Source: Silvania confinis (GTDB lineage Bacteria; Pseudomonadota; Gammaproteobacteria; Enterobacterales; Enterobacteriaceae). From it: DNA of 64,000 nucleotides. The stretch is from positions 310,001 through 374,000 of the forward strand of contig NZ_JAMGZJ010000077.1 in the NCBI RefSeq assembly GCF_025564085.1. The letters run 5' to 3'. Of the stretch, positions 30,309 to 42,855 are shown piece by piece (positions within the stretch are counted from its first letter, which is position 1; each line of letters opens with the position of its first letter). The notes below the pieces were generated by a model that was given only the letters and a program-made list of their open reading frames with translations, had not been told where the DNA came from and ran no database searches. The position numbers were made by a program, and so were the translations under genes.

Positions 30309-31661
30309 GTGTTTATTGGATTTGACTATGGCACCGCCAACTGTTCCGTTGCGGTGATGCAAAACGGGCAGCCACAGCTGCTCAAAATGGAAAACAACAG
30401 CACGCTGCTGCCGTCGATGATCTGTGCGCCGACCCGCGAAGCGGTGAGCGAGTGGCTGTTCCGCCATCATCAGGTTCCGGCCACCGGCGCGGAAACCCAG
30501 GCGTTGCTGCGCCGCGCGGTGAATTTCAACCGCGACGAAGATATCGACGTGACGCCGGCCAGCGTGCAGTTTGGCCTGTCGTCGCTGGGTCACTATATTG
30601 AGGATCCGGAAGAGGTGTACTTCGTTAAGTCACCGAAATCGTTCCTCGGTGCCAGCGGTCTGAAGCCGCAGCAGGTGGCGCTGTTTGAAGATCTGGTCTG
30701 CGCCATGATGCTGCATATTCGCCAGCAGGCGCAGTCGCAGCTGACGGAAGAGATAACCCAGGCCGTGATTGGTCGCCCGATCAACTTCCAGGGGCTGGGT
30801 GGCGATGAGGCCAACCAGCAGGCGCAGGGTATTCTTGAACGCGCCGCCCAGCGGGCCGGTTTCCGCGATGTGGTGTTCCAGTACGAACCTGTTGCCGCCG
30901 GTCTGGATTTTGAAGCCACCCTCAGCGAAGAGAAGCGCGTGCTGGTTGTCGATATCGGCGGCGGGACCACCGACTGTTCATTACTGCTGATGGGCCCGCA
31001 GTGGCGTCAGCGTCGCGATCGCGAAACCAGCCTGCTGGGACACAGCGGCTGCCGTATCGGCGGTAACGACCTGGATATCGCGCTGGCCTTTAAGAGCCTG
31101 ATGCCGCTGCTGGGTATGGGCGGACAGACTGAAAAAGGCACCGCGCTGCCGATCCTGCCGTGGTGGAACGCCGTCGCAATCAACGACGTCCCTGCGCAAA
31201 GCGATTTTTACAGCGTTGCCAATGGCCGTTTCCTCAACGATCTGGTGCGCGATGCGCAGGACGGCGACAAAGTGGCGCTGCTGCATAAAGTGTGGCGTCA
31301 GCGCCTGAGCTACCGCATGGTGCGCAGCGCCGAAGAGAGCAAAATCGCGCTGTCAGACGCCACGGAACACGCGGTCACTCTGCCGTTTATAAGCGATGAA
31401 CTGGCCACCGCCATCAGCCAGCAAGGGCTGGAGGCAGCGCTTGCACAGCCGCTGCAGCGCATTCTGGAGCAGGTTCAGCTGGCGCTGGATAACGGCAACC
31501 AAAAGCCGGATGTGATCTACCTGACCGGCGGTAGCGCTCGTTCACCGCTGATCAAGAAAGCGCTGGCGCAACAACTGCCGGGCATTCCGATTGCCGGGGG
31601 CGATGACTTCGGCTCCGTCACCGCCGGACTGGCCCGTTGGGCGCAGGTGGTTTTTAGCTAG
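30309..31661 (+). CDS. yegD: Hsp70-family chaperone-like protein YegD
   Basis: YegD is a short Hsp70/actin-fold ATPase of unknown client range. It carries the ATP-binding signatures FIGFDYGTANCSVAV at the N-terminus, VVDIGGGTTDCSLL (about residue 217) and YLTGGSARSPLI near 400, but has no substrate-binding domain of DnaK type. The start codon is GTG, which places FIGFDYGTAN right at the start as in E. coli YegD (450 residues in both). It is divergent from alkA. The E. coli genes yegI-yegL that follow there are absent here. Confidence 0.94.
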   Translation: MFIGFDYGTANCSVAVMQNGQPQLLKMENNSTLLPSMICAPTREAVSEWLFRHHQVPATGAETQALLRRAVNFNRDEDIDVTPASVQFGLSSLGHYIEDPEEVYFVKSPKSFLGASGLKPQQVALFEDLVCAMMLHIRQQAQSQLTEEITQAVIGRPINFQGLGGDEANQQAQGILERAAQRAGFRDVVFQYEPVAAGLDFEATLSEEKRVLVVDIGGGTTDCSLLLMGPQWRQRRDRETSLLGHSGCRIGGNDLDIALAFKSLMPLLGMGGQTEKGTALPILPWWNAVAINDVPAQSDFYSVANGRFLNDLVRDAQDGDKVALLHKVWRQRLSYRMVRSAEESKIALSDATEHAVTLPFISDELATAISQQGLEAALAQPLQRILEQVQLALDNGNQKPDVIYLTGGSARSPLIKKALAQQLPGIPIAGGDDFGSVTAGLARWAQVVFS

Positions 31662-31667
31662 TGTGCA

Positions 31668-31748
31668 CATGCCGGGCGGCGCTGCGCTTGCCCGGCCTAC
31701 AAAACCCGCATCGTAGGCCGGGTAAGGCGCAGCCGCCACCCGGCACAC
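31668..31748. repeat. BIME-type pair of REP sequences between yegD and mdtA
   Basis: Two GC-rich REP-like units face each other: GCCGGGCGGCGCTGCGCTTG with CCCGGCCTAC, then GTAGGCCGGGTAAGGCGCAG with CCGCCACCCGGC. The GTAGGCCGGGTAAGGCG core is typical of enterobacterial REP elements. The pair is immediately downstream of the yegD stop, where it can stabilise the 3' end of the mRNA or bind gyrase or IHF. It also replaces the yegI-yegL genes found here in E. coli. Confidence 0.85.
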
Positions 31749-31794
31749 AAACTGCACTATCCCCCTAATCAGACAATTCCAGACAGTCTTCCAT

Positions 31795-31812
31795 ATTTCC
31801 TCCATTTTTCTG
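31795..31812 (+). promoter_or_regulatory. Probable BaeR box upstream of mdtA
   Basis: The 18-base site has CTCCAT at its centre with T-rich flanks. It agrees with the E. coli mdtA BaeR box (TTTTTCTCCATDATTGGC) at roughly 11-13 of 18 positions; the right flank is the weaker part. It lies about 65-80 bases before the mdtA ATG. In E. coli phosphorylated BaeR activates mdtABCD-baeSR from this place. Since baeSR close the same operon, this would be positive autoregulation. Confidence 0.5.
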
Positions 31813-31874
31813 CTCCCCTGCCTGACTAAACTAGTATCATTTCCCGCATTGATTCAGGAAGAGTACGTATAACG

Positions 31875-33107
31875 ATGAAAGGCCGACAAAAATCCCGCTG
31901 GGCAATCGCCGCTGGCATCATTGTGGTGGTCGTTGCCGCCGCCTGGTACTGGCATCAACACACCTCGGCCCCGGCCGGTGCTACCAGCCAGCCGTCGCGC
32001 GCTGCGGGCGGTGGACGCCACGGGATGCGTGGCGCTGCGCTGGCACCGGTGCAGGCCGCGACGGCGGTCAGCAAGTCCGTGCCGCGCTATCTCTCCGGCC
32101 TTGGCACCATTACTGCCGCCAATACCGCCACCGTCCGCAGCCGCGTCGACGGTCAACTGCTGGCCCTGCACTTCCAGGAAGGACAGCAGGTGAAAGCCGG
32201 CGATTTGCTGGCCGAAGTCGACCCCAGCCAGTTCAAAGTGGCGCTGGCCCAGGCCCAGGGACAACTGGCGAAAGATAACGCTACCCTTGCCAATGCCCGC
32301 CGCGATCTGGCGCGCTACCAGCAGCTGGTGAAGACCAACCTCGTCTCCCGCCAGGAGCTTGACGCCCAGCAGGCGCTGGTCAGTGAAAGCCTCGGTACGA
32401 TTAAAGCCGACCAGGCCGCCGTCGCCAGCGCCCAGCTGCAGCTGGACTGGAGCCGCATCACCGCCCCCATCGACGGGCGCGTGGGCTTAAAACAGGTGGA
32501 TATCGGCAATCAAATCTCCAGCGGCGATACCACCGGGATCGTGGTGATCACCCAGACTCATCCTATCGACCTGATCTTCACCCTGCCGGAAAGCGATATC
32601 GCCACCGTGATGCAGGCGCAGAAAGCGGGCCAGTCGCTGACGGTAGAAGCCTGGGATCGGGCCAACAAGCAGAAGCTGAGCGACGGCACCCTGCTGAGCC
32701 TCGACAACCAGATCGACACCACCACCGGCACCATCAAGCTGAAAGCGCGCTTTAGCAATCAGGATGACGCCCTGTTCCCCAACCAGTTTGTTAACGCCCG
32801 CATGCTGGTCGCCACCGAAGAGAACGCGGTGGTGATCCCTACCGCCGCGCTGCAGATGGGTAACGAAGGTAACTTCGTCTGGGTACTGAACAGCGAAAAC
32901 AAGGTCAGTAAGCATCTGGTGAAACCGGGCATTCAGGACAGCCTGACCGTGGTGATCGCCGCCGGGCTGTCAGCGGGCGATCGCGTGGTCACCGACGGCA
33001 TCGACCGTCTGACCGAAGGCGCGACCGTCGAAGTGGTGGACGCCCACAGCGCCACCCCGGCCCAACCGGCTAAGCGTGAACATAAAACCCAGGGAGCACA
33101 CTCCTGA
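31875..33107 (+). CDS. mdtA: MdtA, membrane-fusion (adaptor) protein of the MdtABC pump
   Basis: MdtA links the MdtBC inner-membrane pump to the TolC channel. It has an N-terminal hydrophobic segment (about residues 8-26), then the periplasmic adaptor domains: a lipoyl half-motif [24 protein letters not shown], an alpha-hairpin with coiled-coil character (about 115-190) and a beta-barrel. The length of 410 residues is close to the E. coli 415. The stop overlaps the mdtB ATG by one base (TGATG). Confidence 0.96.
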   Translation: MKGRQKSRWAIAAGIIVVVVAAAWYWHQHTSAPAGATSQPSRAAGGGRHGMRGAALAPVQAATAVSKSVPRYLSGLGTITAANTATVRSRVDGQLLALHFQEGQQVKAGDLLAEVDPSQFKVALAQAQGQLAKDNATLANARRDLARYQQLVKTNLVSRQELDAQQALVSESLGTIKADQAAVASAQLQLDWSRITAPIDGRVGLKQVDIGNQISSGDTTGIVVITQTHPIDLIFTLPESDIATVMQAQKAGQSLTVEAWDRANKQKLSDGTLLSLDNQIDTTTGTIKLKARFSNQDDALFPNQFVNARMLVATEENAVVIPTAALQMGNEGNFVWVLNSENKVSKHLVKPGIQDSLTVVIAAGLSAGDRVVTDGIDRLTEGATVEVVDAHSATPAQPAKREHKTQGAHS

Positions 33108-36100
33108 TGCAGGTGTTACCACCCAGCTCCACGGGCGGGCCGTCACGCCTGTTTATCCTGCGTCCGGTTGCCACCACCTTGATGATGGTCGCGATCCTGC
33201 TGGCGGGGATCATCGGCTACCGCTTCCTGCCGGTCTCTGCCCTGCCTGAAGTAGATTACCCCACCATCCAGGTGGTGACGCTCTACCCTGGCGCCAGCCC
33301 GGATGTGGTGACCTCGGCCATTACCGCCCCGCTGGAACGTCAGTTCGGCCAGATGTCGGGCTTGAAACAGATGTCCTCGCAAAGCTCCGGCGGTGCCTCG
33401 GTGGTGACGCTGCAGTTCCAGCTGACCCTGCCGCTGGACGTGGCCGAGCAGGAGGTACAGGCCGCGATTAATGCCGCCACTAACCTGCTGCCGTCTGACC
33501 TGCCCAACCCGCCGGTGTACAGCAAAGTTAACCCGGCGGATCCGCCGATCATGACCCTCGCCGTCACCTCATCCGCCATGCCGATGACCCAGGTCGAAGA
33601 CATGGTCGAAACCCGCGTCGCGCAGAAGATCTCTCAGGTCTCCGGCGTCGGGCTGGTAACACTCTCCGGCGGCCAGCGCCCGGCGGTGCGCGTTAAGCTG
33701 AACGCCCAGGCGATTGCCGCCCTGGGGCTGACCAGCGAAACCATCCGCACCGCTATCAGCAGCGCCAACGTCAACTCGGCGAAAGGCTCGCTCGATGGCC
33801 CGACTCGCGCAGTCACCCTCTCCGCCAACGACCAGATGCAGTCTGCCGACGAGTATCGCCAGCTGATTGTCGCTTACCAGAACGGGGCGGCGATCCGATT
33901 GGGCGATGTGGCAACCGTGGAACAAGGGGCTGAAAACAGCTGGCTCGGGGCATGGGCGAACCAGCAGCAGGCGATTGTGATGAACGTCCAGCGCCAGCCA
34001 GGGGCCAATATTATTGATACCGCCGACAGCATTCGCACCATGCTTCCTGCACTGATTGATAGCCTGCCGAAGTCGGTCAGCGTTAAGGTGCTGTCGGACC
34101 GCACCACCAACATTCGCGCCTCGGTCAACGATACCCAGTTTGAGTTGATGCTGGCGATGGCGCTGGTGGTGATGATCATCTACCTGTTTCTGCGTAACGT
34201 ACCGGCGACCCTTATTCCCGCCGTGGCGGTGCCGCTGTCGCTGGTGGGCACCTTTGCGGTGATGGTGTTTCTCGATTTTTCGATCAACAACCTGACGCTG
34301 ATGGCCCTGACCATCGCCACCGGCTTTGTGGTGGATGATGCCATCGTGGTCATCGAGAACATCTCGCGCTATATCGAGAAGGGTGAAAAGCCGCTGGCGG
34401 CGGCGCTGAAAGGCGCGGGCGAAATCGGCTTTACCATTATCTCGCTGACCTTCTCGCTGATTGCGGTGCTGATCCCGCTGCTGTTTATGGGGGATATCGT
34501 CGGGCGTCTGTTCCGCGAGTTTGCGGTCACGCTGGCGGTGGCGATCCTGATCTCCGCCGTGGTGTCGCTGACGCTCACCCCGATGATGTGCGCCCGCATG
34601 CTCAGCGCCGAATCCCTGCGCAAGCAGAACCGTTTCTCCCGCGCCTCGGAGCGGATGTTCGAGCGCATTATTGCTGCCTATGGCCGGATGCTGACCAAAG
34701 TGCTTAACCATCCGTGGGCGACCCTCGGCGTGGCGCTGGGCACCCTGGCCCTGAGCGTGCTGCTGTGGGTGATGATCCCGAAAGGCTTCTTCCCAATCCA
34801 GGATAACGGCATTATTCAGGGCACATTGCAGGCACCGCAGTCGGTGTCGTTTGCCAGCATGGCCCAGCGCCAGCAGCAGGTGGCGCAGGTGCTGATGAAA
34901 GATCCGGCGGTCGAAAGCCTGACCTCGTTTGTCGGCGTTGACGGCACGAATCCGTCGCTGAACAGCGCCCGTCTGCAAATTAACCTCAAACCGCTGAGCG
35001 ATCGTGACGACCGGGTGAACACGGTGATCGACCGTCTGCAAAGCGCCGTGGACCGGATCCCGGGCGTGGAACTGTATCTGCAGCCGACCCAGGATCTGAC
35101 CATCGATACCACCGTGAGCCGGACGCAGTACCAGTTCACCCTGCAGGCCACCAGCCTCGACGCCCTCAGCACCTGGGTACCGCAGCTGGTGACGCGTCTG
35201 CAGCAGTTGCCGCAGCTTTCGGACGTCAGCAGCGACTGGCAGGACAAAGGGCTGGCGGCGTACATTAACGTCGATCGCGACAGCGCCAGCCGGCTGGGCA
35301 TTACCATGGCCGATGTCGATAACGCCCTGTACAACGCCTTCGGGCAGCGGCTGATCTCCACTATCTATACCCAGGCCAACCAGTATCGGGTGGTGCTGGA
35401 GCACGATACCCGGCAGACACCGGGCCTGGCGGGGCTCGACTCGGTGCGCATGACCAGCAGCAGCGGCGGCATTGTGCCATTGAGCGCGATTGCAAAAGTG
35501 GAAGAGCGCTATACGCCGCTGGCGATTAACCATCTGGATCAGTTCCCGTCCACCACCATCTCGTTTAACGTCCCGGACGACTATTCGCTGGGCGAGGCGG
35601 TCGAAGCCATTCTCGCCGCCGAGAAAGAACTGAGCTTCCCGTCCGACATCCAGACCCAGTTCCAGGGCAGCACCCTCGCCTTCCAGGCGGCGCTCGGCAA
35701 TACCATCTGGCTGATTGTCGCGGCGGTTGTGGCGATGTATATCGTCCTCGGCGTGCTGTACGAGAGCTTTATCCACCCGATCACCATTCTCTCGACCCTG
35801 CCCACTGCGGGCGTCGGGGCGCTGCTGGCGCTGATGCTGGCGGGCAGCGAGCTGGATGTGATTGCCATCATCGGCATCATCCTGCTGATCGGGATCGTCA
35901 AGAAAAACGCCATCATGATGATCGACTTTGCCCTCGCCGCCGAGCGCGAACAGGGAATGGCACCGCGTGAGGCCATCTACCAGGCCTGCCTGCTGCGTTT
36001 TCGTCCGATCCTGATGACGACTTTGGCGGCGCTGTTAGGCGCATTGCCACTCATGCTCAGTACCGGCGTCGGTGCAGAGCTGCGGCGTCCGTTGGGGATT

Positions 36101-36229
36101 GGCATGGTCGGCGGTCTGCTGGTCAGCCAGGTGCTGACGCTGTTCACCACGCCGGTTATCTATCTGCTGTTTGATAGCCTGGCGCTGAAGATCAAGGCGC
36201 GTTTCCCGACGCGTGAAGAGGAGGCATAA
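33107..36229 (+). CDS. mdtB: MdtB, RND multidrug efflux permease subunit
   Basis: MdtB pairs with MdtC in a heteromultimeric proton-driven RND pump that exports bile salts, novobiocin and other compounds through TolC in E. coli. The 1040-residue protein has twelve membrane segments and two large periplasmic loops. The proton-relay motif is in [15 protein letters not shown] (membrane segment 4), with a matching lysine in [15 protein letters not shown] (segment 10). The protein continues straight into mdtC: its TAA is followed by the next start codon with no gap. Confidence 0.97.
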   Translation: MQVLPPSSTGGPSRLFILRPVATTLMMVAILLAGIIGYRFLPVSALPEVDYPTIQVVTLYPGASPDVVTSAITAPLERQFGQMSGLKQMSSQSSGGASVVTLQFQLTLPLDVAEQEVQAAINAATNLLPSDLPNPPVYSKVNPADPPIMTLAVTSSAMPMTQVEDMVETRVAQKISQVSGVGLVTLSGGQRPAVRVKLNAQAIAALGLTSETIRTAISSANVNSAKGSLDGPTRAVTLSANDQMQSADEYRQLIVAYQNGAAIRLGDVATVEQGAENSWLGAWANQQQAIVMNVQRQPGANIIDTADSIRTMLPALIDSLPKSVSVKVLSDRTTNIRASVNDTQFELMLAMALVVMIIYLFLRNVPATLIPAVAVPLSLVGTFAVMVFLDFSINNLTLMALTIATGFVVDDAIVVIENISRYIEKGEKPLAAALKGAGEIGFTIISLTFSLIAVLIPLLFMGDIVGRLFREFAVTLAVAILISAVVSLTLTPMMCARMLSAESLRKQNRFSRASERMFERIIAAYGRMLTKVLNHPWATLGVALGTLALSVLLWVMIPKGFFPIQDNGIIQGTLQAPQSVSFASMAQRQQQVAQVLMKDPAVESLTSFVGVDGTNPSLNSARLQINLKPLSDRDDRVNTVIDRLQSAVDRIPGVELYLQPTQDLTIDTTVSRTQYQFTLQATSLDALSTWVPQLVTRLQQLPQLSDVSSDWQDKGLAAYINVDRDSASRLGITMADVDNALYNAFGQRLISTIYTQANQYRVVLEHDTRQTPGLAGLDSVRMTSSSGGIVPLSAIAKVEERYTPLAINHLDQFPSTTISFNVPDDYSLGEAVEAILAAEKELSFPSDIQTQFQGSTLAFQAALGNTIWLIVAAVVAMYIVLGVLYESFIHPITILSTLPTAGVGALLALMLAGSELDVIAIIGIILLIGIVKKNAIMMIDFALAAEREQGMAPREAIYQACLLRFRPILMTTLAALLGALPLMLSTGVGAELRRPLGIGMVGGLLVSQVLTLFTTPVIYLLFDSLALKIKARFPTREEEA

Positions 36230-39200
36230 GTGAGGTTTTTCGCCCTCTTCATTCACCGCCCGGTGGCGACGATTTTGCTCTCGCTGGCTATTACCCTGTG
36301 CGGCGTGCTGGGCTTTCGTTTACTGCCGGTTGCCCCGCTGCCGCAGGTGGATTTCCCGGTGATCATGGTCAGCGCTTCGCTGCCGGGTGCCTCGCCAGAG
36401 ACGATGGCGTCGTCGGTTGCCACCCCGCTGGAGCGCTCGCTCGGGCGCATTGCCGGGGTCAACGAAATGACCTCCAGCAGCTCGCTGGGCAGCACGCGCA
36501 TCATTCTGGAATTTAACTTTAACCGCGATATCAACGGCGCGGCGCGCGACGTGCAGGCGGCGATCAACGCCGCCCAAAGCCTGCTGCCAAGCGGGATGCC
36601 GAGCCGCCCGACCTACCGGAAAGCTAACCCGTCCGATTCGCCGATCATGATCCTGACCCTGACCTCGGATACATACTCCCAGGGTCAGCTGTACGATTTT
36701 GCCTCCACCCAGCTGGCGCAAACCATCGCCCAGATCGACGGCGTGGGCGATGTCGACGTCGGCGGCAGCTCTTTGCCTGCGGTGCGCGTGGGGCTGAACC
36801 CGCAGGCGCTGTTTAACCAGGGCGTCTCGCTCGACGACGTGCGCAGCGCCATCAGCAACGCCAACGTGCGCCGACCGCAGGGGGCGGTCGAGGACGGTTC
36901 GCGCCGCTGGCAGCTCCAGACCAACGATGAGCTAAAAACCGCCGCCGAATATCAGCCGCTGATCATTCATTACAACAACGGCGCGGCGGTGCGCTTAAGC
37001 GACGTGGCGAGCGTCACCGACTCGGTGCAGGACGTACGCAACGCCGGGATGACCAACGCCAAACCGGCCATTCTACTGATGATCCGCAAGCTGCCGGAAG
37101 CCAATATTATTCAGACGGTGAACAGCATCCGCGCGCGACTGCCGGAGCTGCAGGAGACCATTCCGGCGGCTATCGACCTGCAGATTGCCCAGGACCGCTC
37201 CCCGACCATCCGCGCCTCGCTGGAGGAAGTCGAGCAAACGCTGATTATCTCGGTGGCGCTGGTGATTCTGGTGGTGTTCCTGTTCCTGCGATCCGGTCGC
37301 GCGACGCTGATCCCCGCCGTGGCGGTGCCGGTGTCGCTGATTGGCACTTTCGCCGCCATGTACCTGTGCGGCTTTAGCCTCAACAACCTGTCGCTGATGG
37401 CCCTGACCATCGCCACCGGCTTTGTGGTGGATGACGCCATCGTGGTGCTGGAGAACATCTCCCGCCACCTTGAGGCGGGCATGAAGCCGCTGCAGGCGGC
37501 GTTACAGGGCACCCGCGAAGTGGGCTTTACGGTGCTGTCGATGAGCCTGTCGCTGGTGGCGGTATTCCTGCCGCTGCTGCTGATGGACGGCCTGCCGGGG
37601 CGTCTGCTGCGTGAGTTTGCGGTCACGCTGTCGGTGGCGATCGGCATTTCGCTGGTGGTGTCGCTGACCCTGACCCCGATGATGTGCGGCTGGATGCTTA
37701 AGCGCAGCCCGCCCCATTCTCAGCCGCGTAAACAGGGCTTTGGCCGGATGCTGATCGCCCTGCAGGAAGGCTACGGCAAATCACTAAAATGGGTGCTGAA
37801 TCATACCCGGGTCGTCGGGCTGGTACTGATTGGCACCATCGCACTCAACGTCTGGATGTACATCACCATCCCGAAAACCTTCTTCCCGGAGCAGGACACC
37901 GGGGTGCTGATGGGCGGTATTCAGGCCGACCAGAGCATCTCGTTCCAGGCGATGCGCGGCAAGCTGCAGGATTTCATGAAGATCATCCGTGAAGATCAGG
38001 CCGTGGATAACGTCACCGGCTTTACCGGCGGATCGCGGGTGAACAGCGGGATGATGTTCATCACCCTCAAACCGCGCGACGTGCGTAACGAAAGTGCCCA
38101 GCAGGTGATCGACCGCCTGCGCGTCAAACTGGCAAAAGAGCCGGGGGCGAATATGTTCCTGGTGGCGGTGCAGGATATTCGCGTCGGCGGGCGTCAGTCT
38201 AACGCCAGCTATCAGTACACCCTGCTGTCGGACGATCTCGCCGCGCTGCGCGAGTGGGAACCCAAAATCCGCAAAGCGCTGGCGGCACTGCCGGAGCTGG
38301 CGGACGTTAACTCCGACCAGCAGGACAACGGTGCCGAGATGGCATTGACCTACGACCGCGAAACCATGTCGCGGCTGGGGATCAACGTTGAGGCCGCCAA
38401 CAGCCTGCTGAACAACGCCTTTGGCCAGCGGCAAATCTCGACCATCTATCAGCCGATGAATCAGTACAAGGTGGTGATGGAGGTCGATCCGCGCTATACC
38501 CAGGATATCAGCGCGCTGGATAAGATGTTTGTGATCAATAACGAGGGTAAGGCGATTCCGCTCGCCTATTTCGCCAGTTGGCGGCCGTCTAATGCGCCGC
38601 TGTCGGTCAACCACCAGGGACTGTCGGCGGCGTCGACCGTGTCGTTCAACCTGCCGACCGGCTCGTCGCTCTCTGAGGCCAGCGAGGCGATCACCCGCAC
38701 CATGACCCAGCTTGGGGTGCCGTCCACGGTGCGCGGCAGTTTTGCCGGAACTGCGCAGGTCTTCCAGCAGACCATGAACTCGCAGGTCATTTTGATTCTG
38801 GCGGCGATCGCCACGGTCTATATCGTGCTCGGCATCCTGTATGAAAGCTATGTCCACCCGCTGACCATCCTCTCGACGCTGCCTTCGGCGGGCGTCGGGG
38901 CGCTGCTGGCGCTGGAGCTGTTTGGCGCGCCGTTCAGCCTGATTGCGCTGATCGGCATTATGCTGCTGATCGGCATCGTCAAGAAGAACGCCATCATGAT
39001 GGTCGACTTTGCGCTGGAGGCGCAGCGCAACGGTAATATGACCCCACAGGAAGCCATCTTCCAGGCCTGCCTGCTGCGTTTTCGTCCGATCATGATGACC
39101 ACCCTGGCGGCGCTGTTTGGCGCGCTGCCGCTGGTGATTTCCGCAGGCGACGGCGCAGAACTGCGCCAGCCGCTGGGGATCACCATTGTGGGTGGGCTGG

Positions 39201-39307
39201 TGATGAGCCAGCTGCTGACGCTGTACACTACGCCGGTGGTCTATCTGTTCTTTGACCGCCTGCGGGTGCGTTTTTCATCTAAAAACAAAGAGACGGTAAG
39301 GGGATAA
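36230..39307 (+). CDS. mdtC: MdtC, RND multidrug efflux permease subunit
   Basis: MdtC is the second RND subunit, 1025 residues, similar throughout to MdtB and carrying the same [15 protein letters not shown] and [15 protein letters not shown] motifs. The start codon is GTG, directly after the mdtB stop, and places the usual [17 protein letters not shown] beginning in frame. In E. coli MdtB and MdtC are present in a 2:1 ratio and MdtC is thought to be the drug-binding subunit. The mdtD ATG follows its TAA without a gap. Confidence 0.97.
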   Translation: MRFFALFIHRPVATILLSLAITLCGVLGFRLLPVAPLPQVDFPVIMVSASLPGASPETMASSVATPLERSLGRIAGVNEMTSSSSLGSTRIILEFNFNRDINGAARDVQAAINAAQSLLPSGMPSRPTYRKANPSDSPIMILTLTSDTYSQGQLYDFASTQLAQTIAQIDGVGDVDVGGSSLPAVRVGLNPQALFNQGVSLDDVRSAISNANVRRPQGAVEDGSRRWQLQTNDELKTAAEYQPLIIHYNNGAAVRLSDVASVTDSVQDVRNAGMTNAKPAILLMIRKLPEANIIQTVNSIRARLPELQETIPAAIDLQIAQDRSPTIRASLEEVEQTLIISVALVILVVFLFLRSGRATLIPAVAVPVSLIGTFAAMYLCGFSLNNLSLMALTIATGFVVDDAIVVLENISRHLEAGMKPLQAALQGTREVGFTVLSMSLSLVAVFLPLLLMDGLPGRLLREFAVTLSVAIGISLVVSLTLTPMMCGWMLKRSPPHSQPRKQGFGRMLIALQEGYGKSLKWVLNHTRVVGLVLIGTIALNVWMYITIPKTFFPEQDTGVLMGGIQADQSISFQAMRGKLQDFMKIIREDQAVDNVTGFTGGSRVNSGMMFITLKPRDVRNESAQQVIDRLRVKLAKEPGANMFLVAVQDIRVGGRQSNASYQYTLLSDDLAALREWEPKIRKALAALPELADVNSDQQDNGAEMALTYDRETMSRLGINVEAANSLLNNAFGQRQISTIYQPMNQYKVVMEVDPRYTQDISALDKMFVINNEGKAIPLAYFASWRPSNAPLSVNHQGLSAASTVSFNLPTGSSLSEASEAITRTMTQLGVPSTVRGSFAGTAQVFQQTMNSQVILILAAIATVYIVLGILYESYVHPLTILSTLPSAGVGALLALELFGAPFSLIALIGIMLLIGIVKKNAIMMVDFALEAQRNGNMTPQEAIFQACLLRFRPIMMTTLAALFGALPLVISAGDGAELRQPLGITIVGGLVMSQLLTLYTTPVVYLFFDRLRVRFSSKNKETVRG

Positions 39308-40723
39308 ATGACTGACCTTCCGCGCAACGTTCGCTGGCAGCTATGGATAGTCGCCTTTGGCTTTTTTATGCAGGCGCTGGATACCACCATCGTCAACACG
39401 GCCCTCCCCTCGATGGCCAAAAGCCTGGGCGAGAGCCCGCTGCATATGCATATGGTGATTGTCGCCTACGTGCTGACGGTGGCAGTGATGCTGCCCGCCA
39501 GCGGCTGGCTGGCGGACAAGGTCGGGGTGCGTAATATCTTCTTTACCGCCATTGTGCTGTTTACCGCCGGCTCGCTGTTTTGTGCCCAGGCTGACACCCT
39601 CAATGAGCTGATCATGGCCCGGGTACTGCAGGGCGTCGGCGGGGCGATGATGGTACCGGTGGGCAGGCTGACGGTGATGAAGATCGTGCCGCGCGCGCAG
39701 TACATGGCAGCCATGACCTTTGTCACCCTGCCCGGACAGGTCGGGCCGCTGCTCGGCCCGGCGCTCGGCGGAATGTTAGTGGAGTACGCCTCCTGGCACT
39801 GGATCTTCCTGATCAACCTGCCGGTGGGCATTATCGGGGCAATTGCCACCTTAATGCTGATGCCGAACTACACCATGCAAACCCGCCGCTTCGATCTGGT
39901 GGGCTTTTTCCTGCTGGCGGCGGGGATGGCGACGCTGACCCTCGCGCTCGATGGCCAGAAAGGGCTTGGGATCTCCACCCTGTCGCTGGCCGGACTGGTG
40001 GCGATTGGGGCGATCTCGATTCTGTGGTATCTGTGGCATGCCAGAGACAACGACCGCGCCCTGTTCAGCCTGACGCTGTTTCGCAATCCCACCTACCGGC
40101 TCGGGCTGCTCGGCAGCTTTGCCGGGCGCATCGGCAGCGGCATGCTGCCGTTTATGACTCCGGTGTTTCTGCAGATTGGACTCGGCTTTTCGCCGTTCCA
40201 TGCCGGGCTGATGATGATCCCGATGGTGCTGGGTAGCATGGGGATGAAGCGCATCGTGGTGCAGGTGGTGAACTACTTCGGATATCGCCGGGTGCTGGTG
40301 GCCTCCACGCTGGGGCTGGCGCTGGTCAGCCTGCTGTTTATGGGCGTCGCCCTGCTGGGCTGGTACTACGTCCTGCCGCTGGTGCTGTTCTTCCAGGGAA
40401 TAATCAACTCTATCCGCTTCTCGTCGATGAATACCCTGACGCTGAAAGATCTGCCCGATGAACTGGCGAGCAGCGGCAACAGCCTGCTGTCGATGGTTAT
40501 GCAGCTCTCAATGAGTATCGGCGTGACCGTCGCCGGGCTGCTGCTGGGGATGTACGGCCAGCAGCATCTGGCGGCTGACAGCCCGGTGGTCCATCAGGTG
40601 TTCCTGTACACCTACCTGAGCATGGCGCTGATTATCGCCCTGCCCGCTGCCGTCTTCGCCCGGGTTCCCGATGACACCAGCAAGAATGACGTCATCCGTC
40701 GGCGCAAAAGGAGTGAACCATGA
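39308..40723 (+). CDS. mdtD: MdtD (IceT), MFS transporter in the baeSR operon
   Basis: MdtD is a 14-segment-type DHA2 major-facilitator transporter of 471 residues. It shows the N-terminal motif [18 protein letters not shown] and the loop [11 protein letters not shown]. In E. coli it is not needed for MdtABC drug efflux and has been reported to export citrate and iron-citrate. The last codon overlaps the baeS start as ATGA, so expression is coupled to the two-component system. Confidence 0.94.
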   Translation: MTDLPRNVRWQLWIVAFGFFMQALDTTIVNTALPSMAKSLGESPLHMHMVIVAYVLTVAVMLPASGWLADKVGVRNIFFTAIVLFTAGSLFCAQADTLNELIMARVLQGVGGAMMVPVGRLTVMKIVPRAQYMAAMTFVTLPGQVGPLLGPALGGMLVEYASWHWIFLINLPVGIIGAIATLMLMPNYTMQTRRFDLVGFFLLAAGMATLTLALDGQKGLGISTLSLAGLVAIGAISILWYLWHARDNDRALFSLTLFRNPTYRLGLLGSFAGRIGSGMLPFMTPVFLQIGLGFSPFHAGLMMIPMVLGSMGMKRIVVQVVNYFGYRRVLVASTLGLALVSLLFMGVALLGWYYVLPLVLFFQGIINSIRFSSMNTLTLKDLPDELASSGNSLLSMVMQLSMSIGVTVAGLLLGMYGQQHLAADSPVVHQVFLYTYLSMALIIALPAAVFARVPDDTSKNDVIRRRKRSEP

Positions 40724-42123
40724 AATTATGGCGTCCCGGCATTACCGGCAAGCTGTTTCTGGCGATATTCACCACTTGTATTGTCCTGCTGGTCACCATG
40801 CACTGGGCGGTAAGAGTCAGCTTTGAGCGCGGCTTTATCGACTACATTAAGCACGGCAACGAGCAGCGGCTGCAGGGGCTGAGCGACGCGCTGGCCGAGC
40901 AGTATGCCCTGCACGGCAACTGGCGCTTTTTACGCAACAATGATCGCTTTGTCTTCCAGATCCTGCGCTCGCTGGAGCACGACACCGACGACGATCGCCC
41001 CGGCGCGGGCATGCCGCCGCACGGCTGGCGCACCCAGTTCTGGGTTGTCGATCAGCAGAAGCGCGTGCTGGTTGGCCCGCGCGCGCCGGTACCGAAAGAC
41101 GGCTCAAAGCGGGCAATCCAGGTGAACGGCGAGGCGGTCGGCTGGGTGATTGCCTCGCCGGTCGAGCGGCTGACGCGCAATACCGATATCAACTTTGACC
41201 GCCAGCAGCGCCAGACCAGCTGGCTGATTGTCGCCCTCTCCACCCTGCTGGCGGCGCTGGCCACCTTCCCGGTGGCGCGCGGTCTGCTGGCCCCGGTGAA
41301 ACGGCTGGTGGACGGCACCCACCAGCTGGCGGCGGGCAACTTTTCCACCCGGGTAGATACCCGCAGCCAGGACGAACTGGGCAAACTGGCGCAGGACTTT
41401 AATCAGCTCGCCAGCACGCTGGAAAAGAACCAGCAGATGCGCCGGGATTTTATGGCGGATATCTCTCACGAGCTGCGCACCCCGCTCGCGGTGCTGCGCG
41501 GCGAGCTGGAGGCGATCCAGGACGGGGTACGCAAGTTCACCCCGGAATCGGTCACCTCTTTGCAGGCCGAGGTCGGCACCCTGACCAAGCTGGTCAACGA
41601 TCTGCACCAGCTGTCGATGTCCGACGAAGGAGCCCTGGCGTATCAAAAAGCGCCGGTCGACGTGATTAATATTCTGGAAGTGGCCAGCGGTGCCTTCCGC
41701 GATCGCTTTGCCAGCCGGGATTTGCGCATTGAGCTGTCGCTGCCGGAGAACGCCGTGGTGTTTGGCGATCGCGACCGGCTAATGCAGCTGTTCAACAATC
41801 TGCTGGAAAACTGCCTGCGCTATACCGATCCGGGCGGCGCGCTGCGCATCTCCGGCATCTGTGAAGATCAGCGTTTTGCGCTCACCTTCGCCGACACCGC
41901 GCCGGGCGTGACCGATGAACAGTTAACAAAGTTATTTGAGCGCTTTTACCGCACCGAAGGTTCCCGTAACCGCGCCAGCGGCGGCTCCGGGCTGGGGCTG
42001 GCGATTTGTGTCAACATTGTCGAAGCTCACGGCGGAACCCTCCGTGCCGCCCATTCGCCTTTTGGTGGGGTTAGCATTACAGTAGAGCTACCGCTGGAAC
42101 GCGATTTATCGAGAGAAGCATGA
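40720..42123 (+). CDS. baeS: Sensor histidine kinase BaeS
   Basis: BaeS senses envelope stress (indole, flavonoids, zinc, misfolded pilins in E. coli) and phosphorylates BaeR. It has two membrane segments (about residues 10-32 and 168-188) flanking a periplasmic sensor, a HAMP linker, the H-box [10 protein letters not shown] with His250 and the catalytic domain with a GLGLAI G-box. One notable difference from many kinases is TAPGV in place of DTGPGI, which E. coli BaeS also shows. The length is 467 residues. It overlaps both mdtD and baeR by four bases. Confidence 0.96.
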   Translation: MKLWRPGITGKLFLAIFTTCIVLLVTMHWAVRVSFERGFIDYIKHGNEQRLQGLSDALAEQYALHGNWRFLRNNDRFVFQILRSLEHDTDDDRPGAGMPPHGWRTQFWVVDQQKRVLVGPRAPVPKDGSKRAIQVNGEAVGWVIASPVERLTRNTDINFDRQQRQTSWLIVALSTLLAALATFPVARGLLAPVKRLVDGTHQLAAGNFSTRVDTRSQDELGKLAQDFNQLASTLEKNQQMRRDFMADISHELRTPLAVLRGELEAIQDGVRKFTPESVTSLQAEVGTLTKLVNDLHQLSMSDEGALAYQKAPVDVINILEVASGAFRDRFASRDLRIELSLPENAVVFGDRDRLMQLFNNLLENCLRYTDPGGALRISGICEDQRFALTFADTAPGVTDEQLTKLFERFYRTEGSRNRASGGSGLGLAICVNIVEAHGGTLRAAHSPFGGVSITVELPLERDLSREA

Positions 42124-42845
42124 CTGAGTTACCGATTGACGAAAACACCCCCCGGATCCTGATCGTCGAAGACGAACCGAAGCTGGGACAGCTCCTGATC
42201 GACTATCTGCGTGCGGCAAGTTATGCCCCTTCGCTTATCAGCCACGGCGATAAAGTGCTGGCGTATGTGCGCCAGACGCCGCCGGATCTGATCCTGTTGG
42301 ATCTGATGCTGCCCGGCACCGACGGCCTGACCCTGTGCCGCGAGATCCGCCGCTTCTCGGAAGTGCCGATTGTGATGGTGACGGCCAAAATCGAAGAGAT
42401 CGACCGCCTGCTGGGGCTGGAGATCGGCGCTGACGACTACATCTGCAAACCGTACAGTCCGCGCGAAGTGGTGGCCCGGGTGAAGACCATTTTGCGCCGC
42501 TGCAAGCCAAGGCGTGAACTGCAAGAAATGGATGCCGAAAGCCCACTGATCATTGACGAAGGGCGCTTCCAGGCGAGCTGGCGCGGCAAGATGCTGGATT
42601 TAACGCCTGCGGAATTTCGTCTGCTGAAAACCCTGTCGCACGAGCCGGGAAAAGTGTTCTCCCGCGAGCAGCTGTTGAACCAGCTTTACGACGACTACCG
42701 GGTGGTGACCGACCGCACTATCGACAGCCACATTAAAAACCTGCGCCGCAAGCTGGAAGCGCTCGACGCCGAACAGTCGTTTATTCGCGCGGTGTACGGG
42801 GTGGGGTATCGCTGGGAAGCGGATGCGTGCCGGATGGGTCAGTGA
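42120..42845 (+). CDS. baeR: Response regulator BaeR
   Basis: BaeR is an OmpR-family transcription factor activating mdtABCD, acrD and spy in E. coli. The receiver domain has the acidic pair in VEDEP (residues 17-19), the phosphorylated Asp61 in [11 protein letters not shown] and the conserved Lys in [10 protein letters not shown]. The C-terminal winged helix includes [12 protein letters not shown] and [15 protein letters not shown]. The length is 241 residues, near the E. coli 240. It ends 10 bases from the convergent bluR. Confidence 0.97.
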   Translation: MTELPIDENTPRILIVEDEPKLGQLLIDYLRAASYAPSLISHGDKVLAYVRQTPPDLILLDLMLPGTDGLTLCREIRRFSEVPIVMVTAKIEEIDRLLGLEIGADDYICKPYSPREVVARVKTILRRCKPRRELQEMDAESPLIIDEGRFQASWRGKMLDLTPAEFRLLKTLSHEPGKVFSREQLLNQLYDDYRVVTDRTIDSHIKNLRRKLEALDAEQSFIRAVYGVGYRWEADACRMGQ

Positions 42846-42855
42846 GGTAACACAA

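Noticed and set aside
33569-35776. Long open frame (735 codons) on the minus strand inside mdtB
   Set aside because: It is antisense to a clear RND pump gene. The protein is rich in His, Gln, Arg and Gly, has no recognisable domain, and is a by-product of GC-rich codon use.
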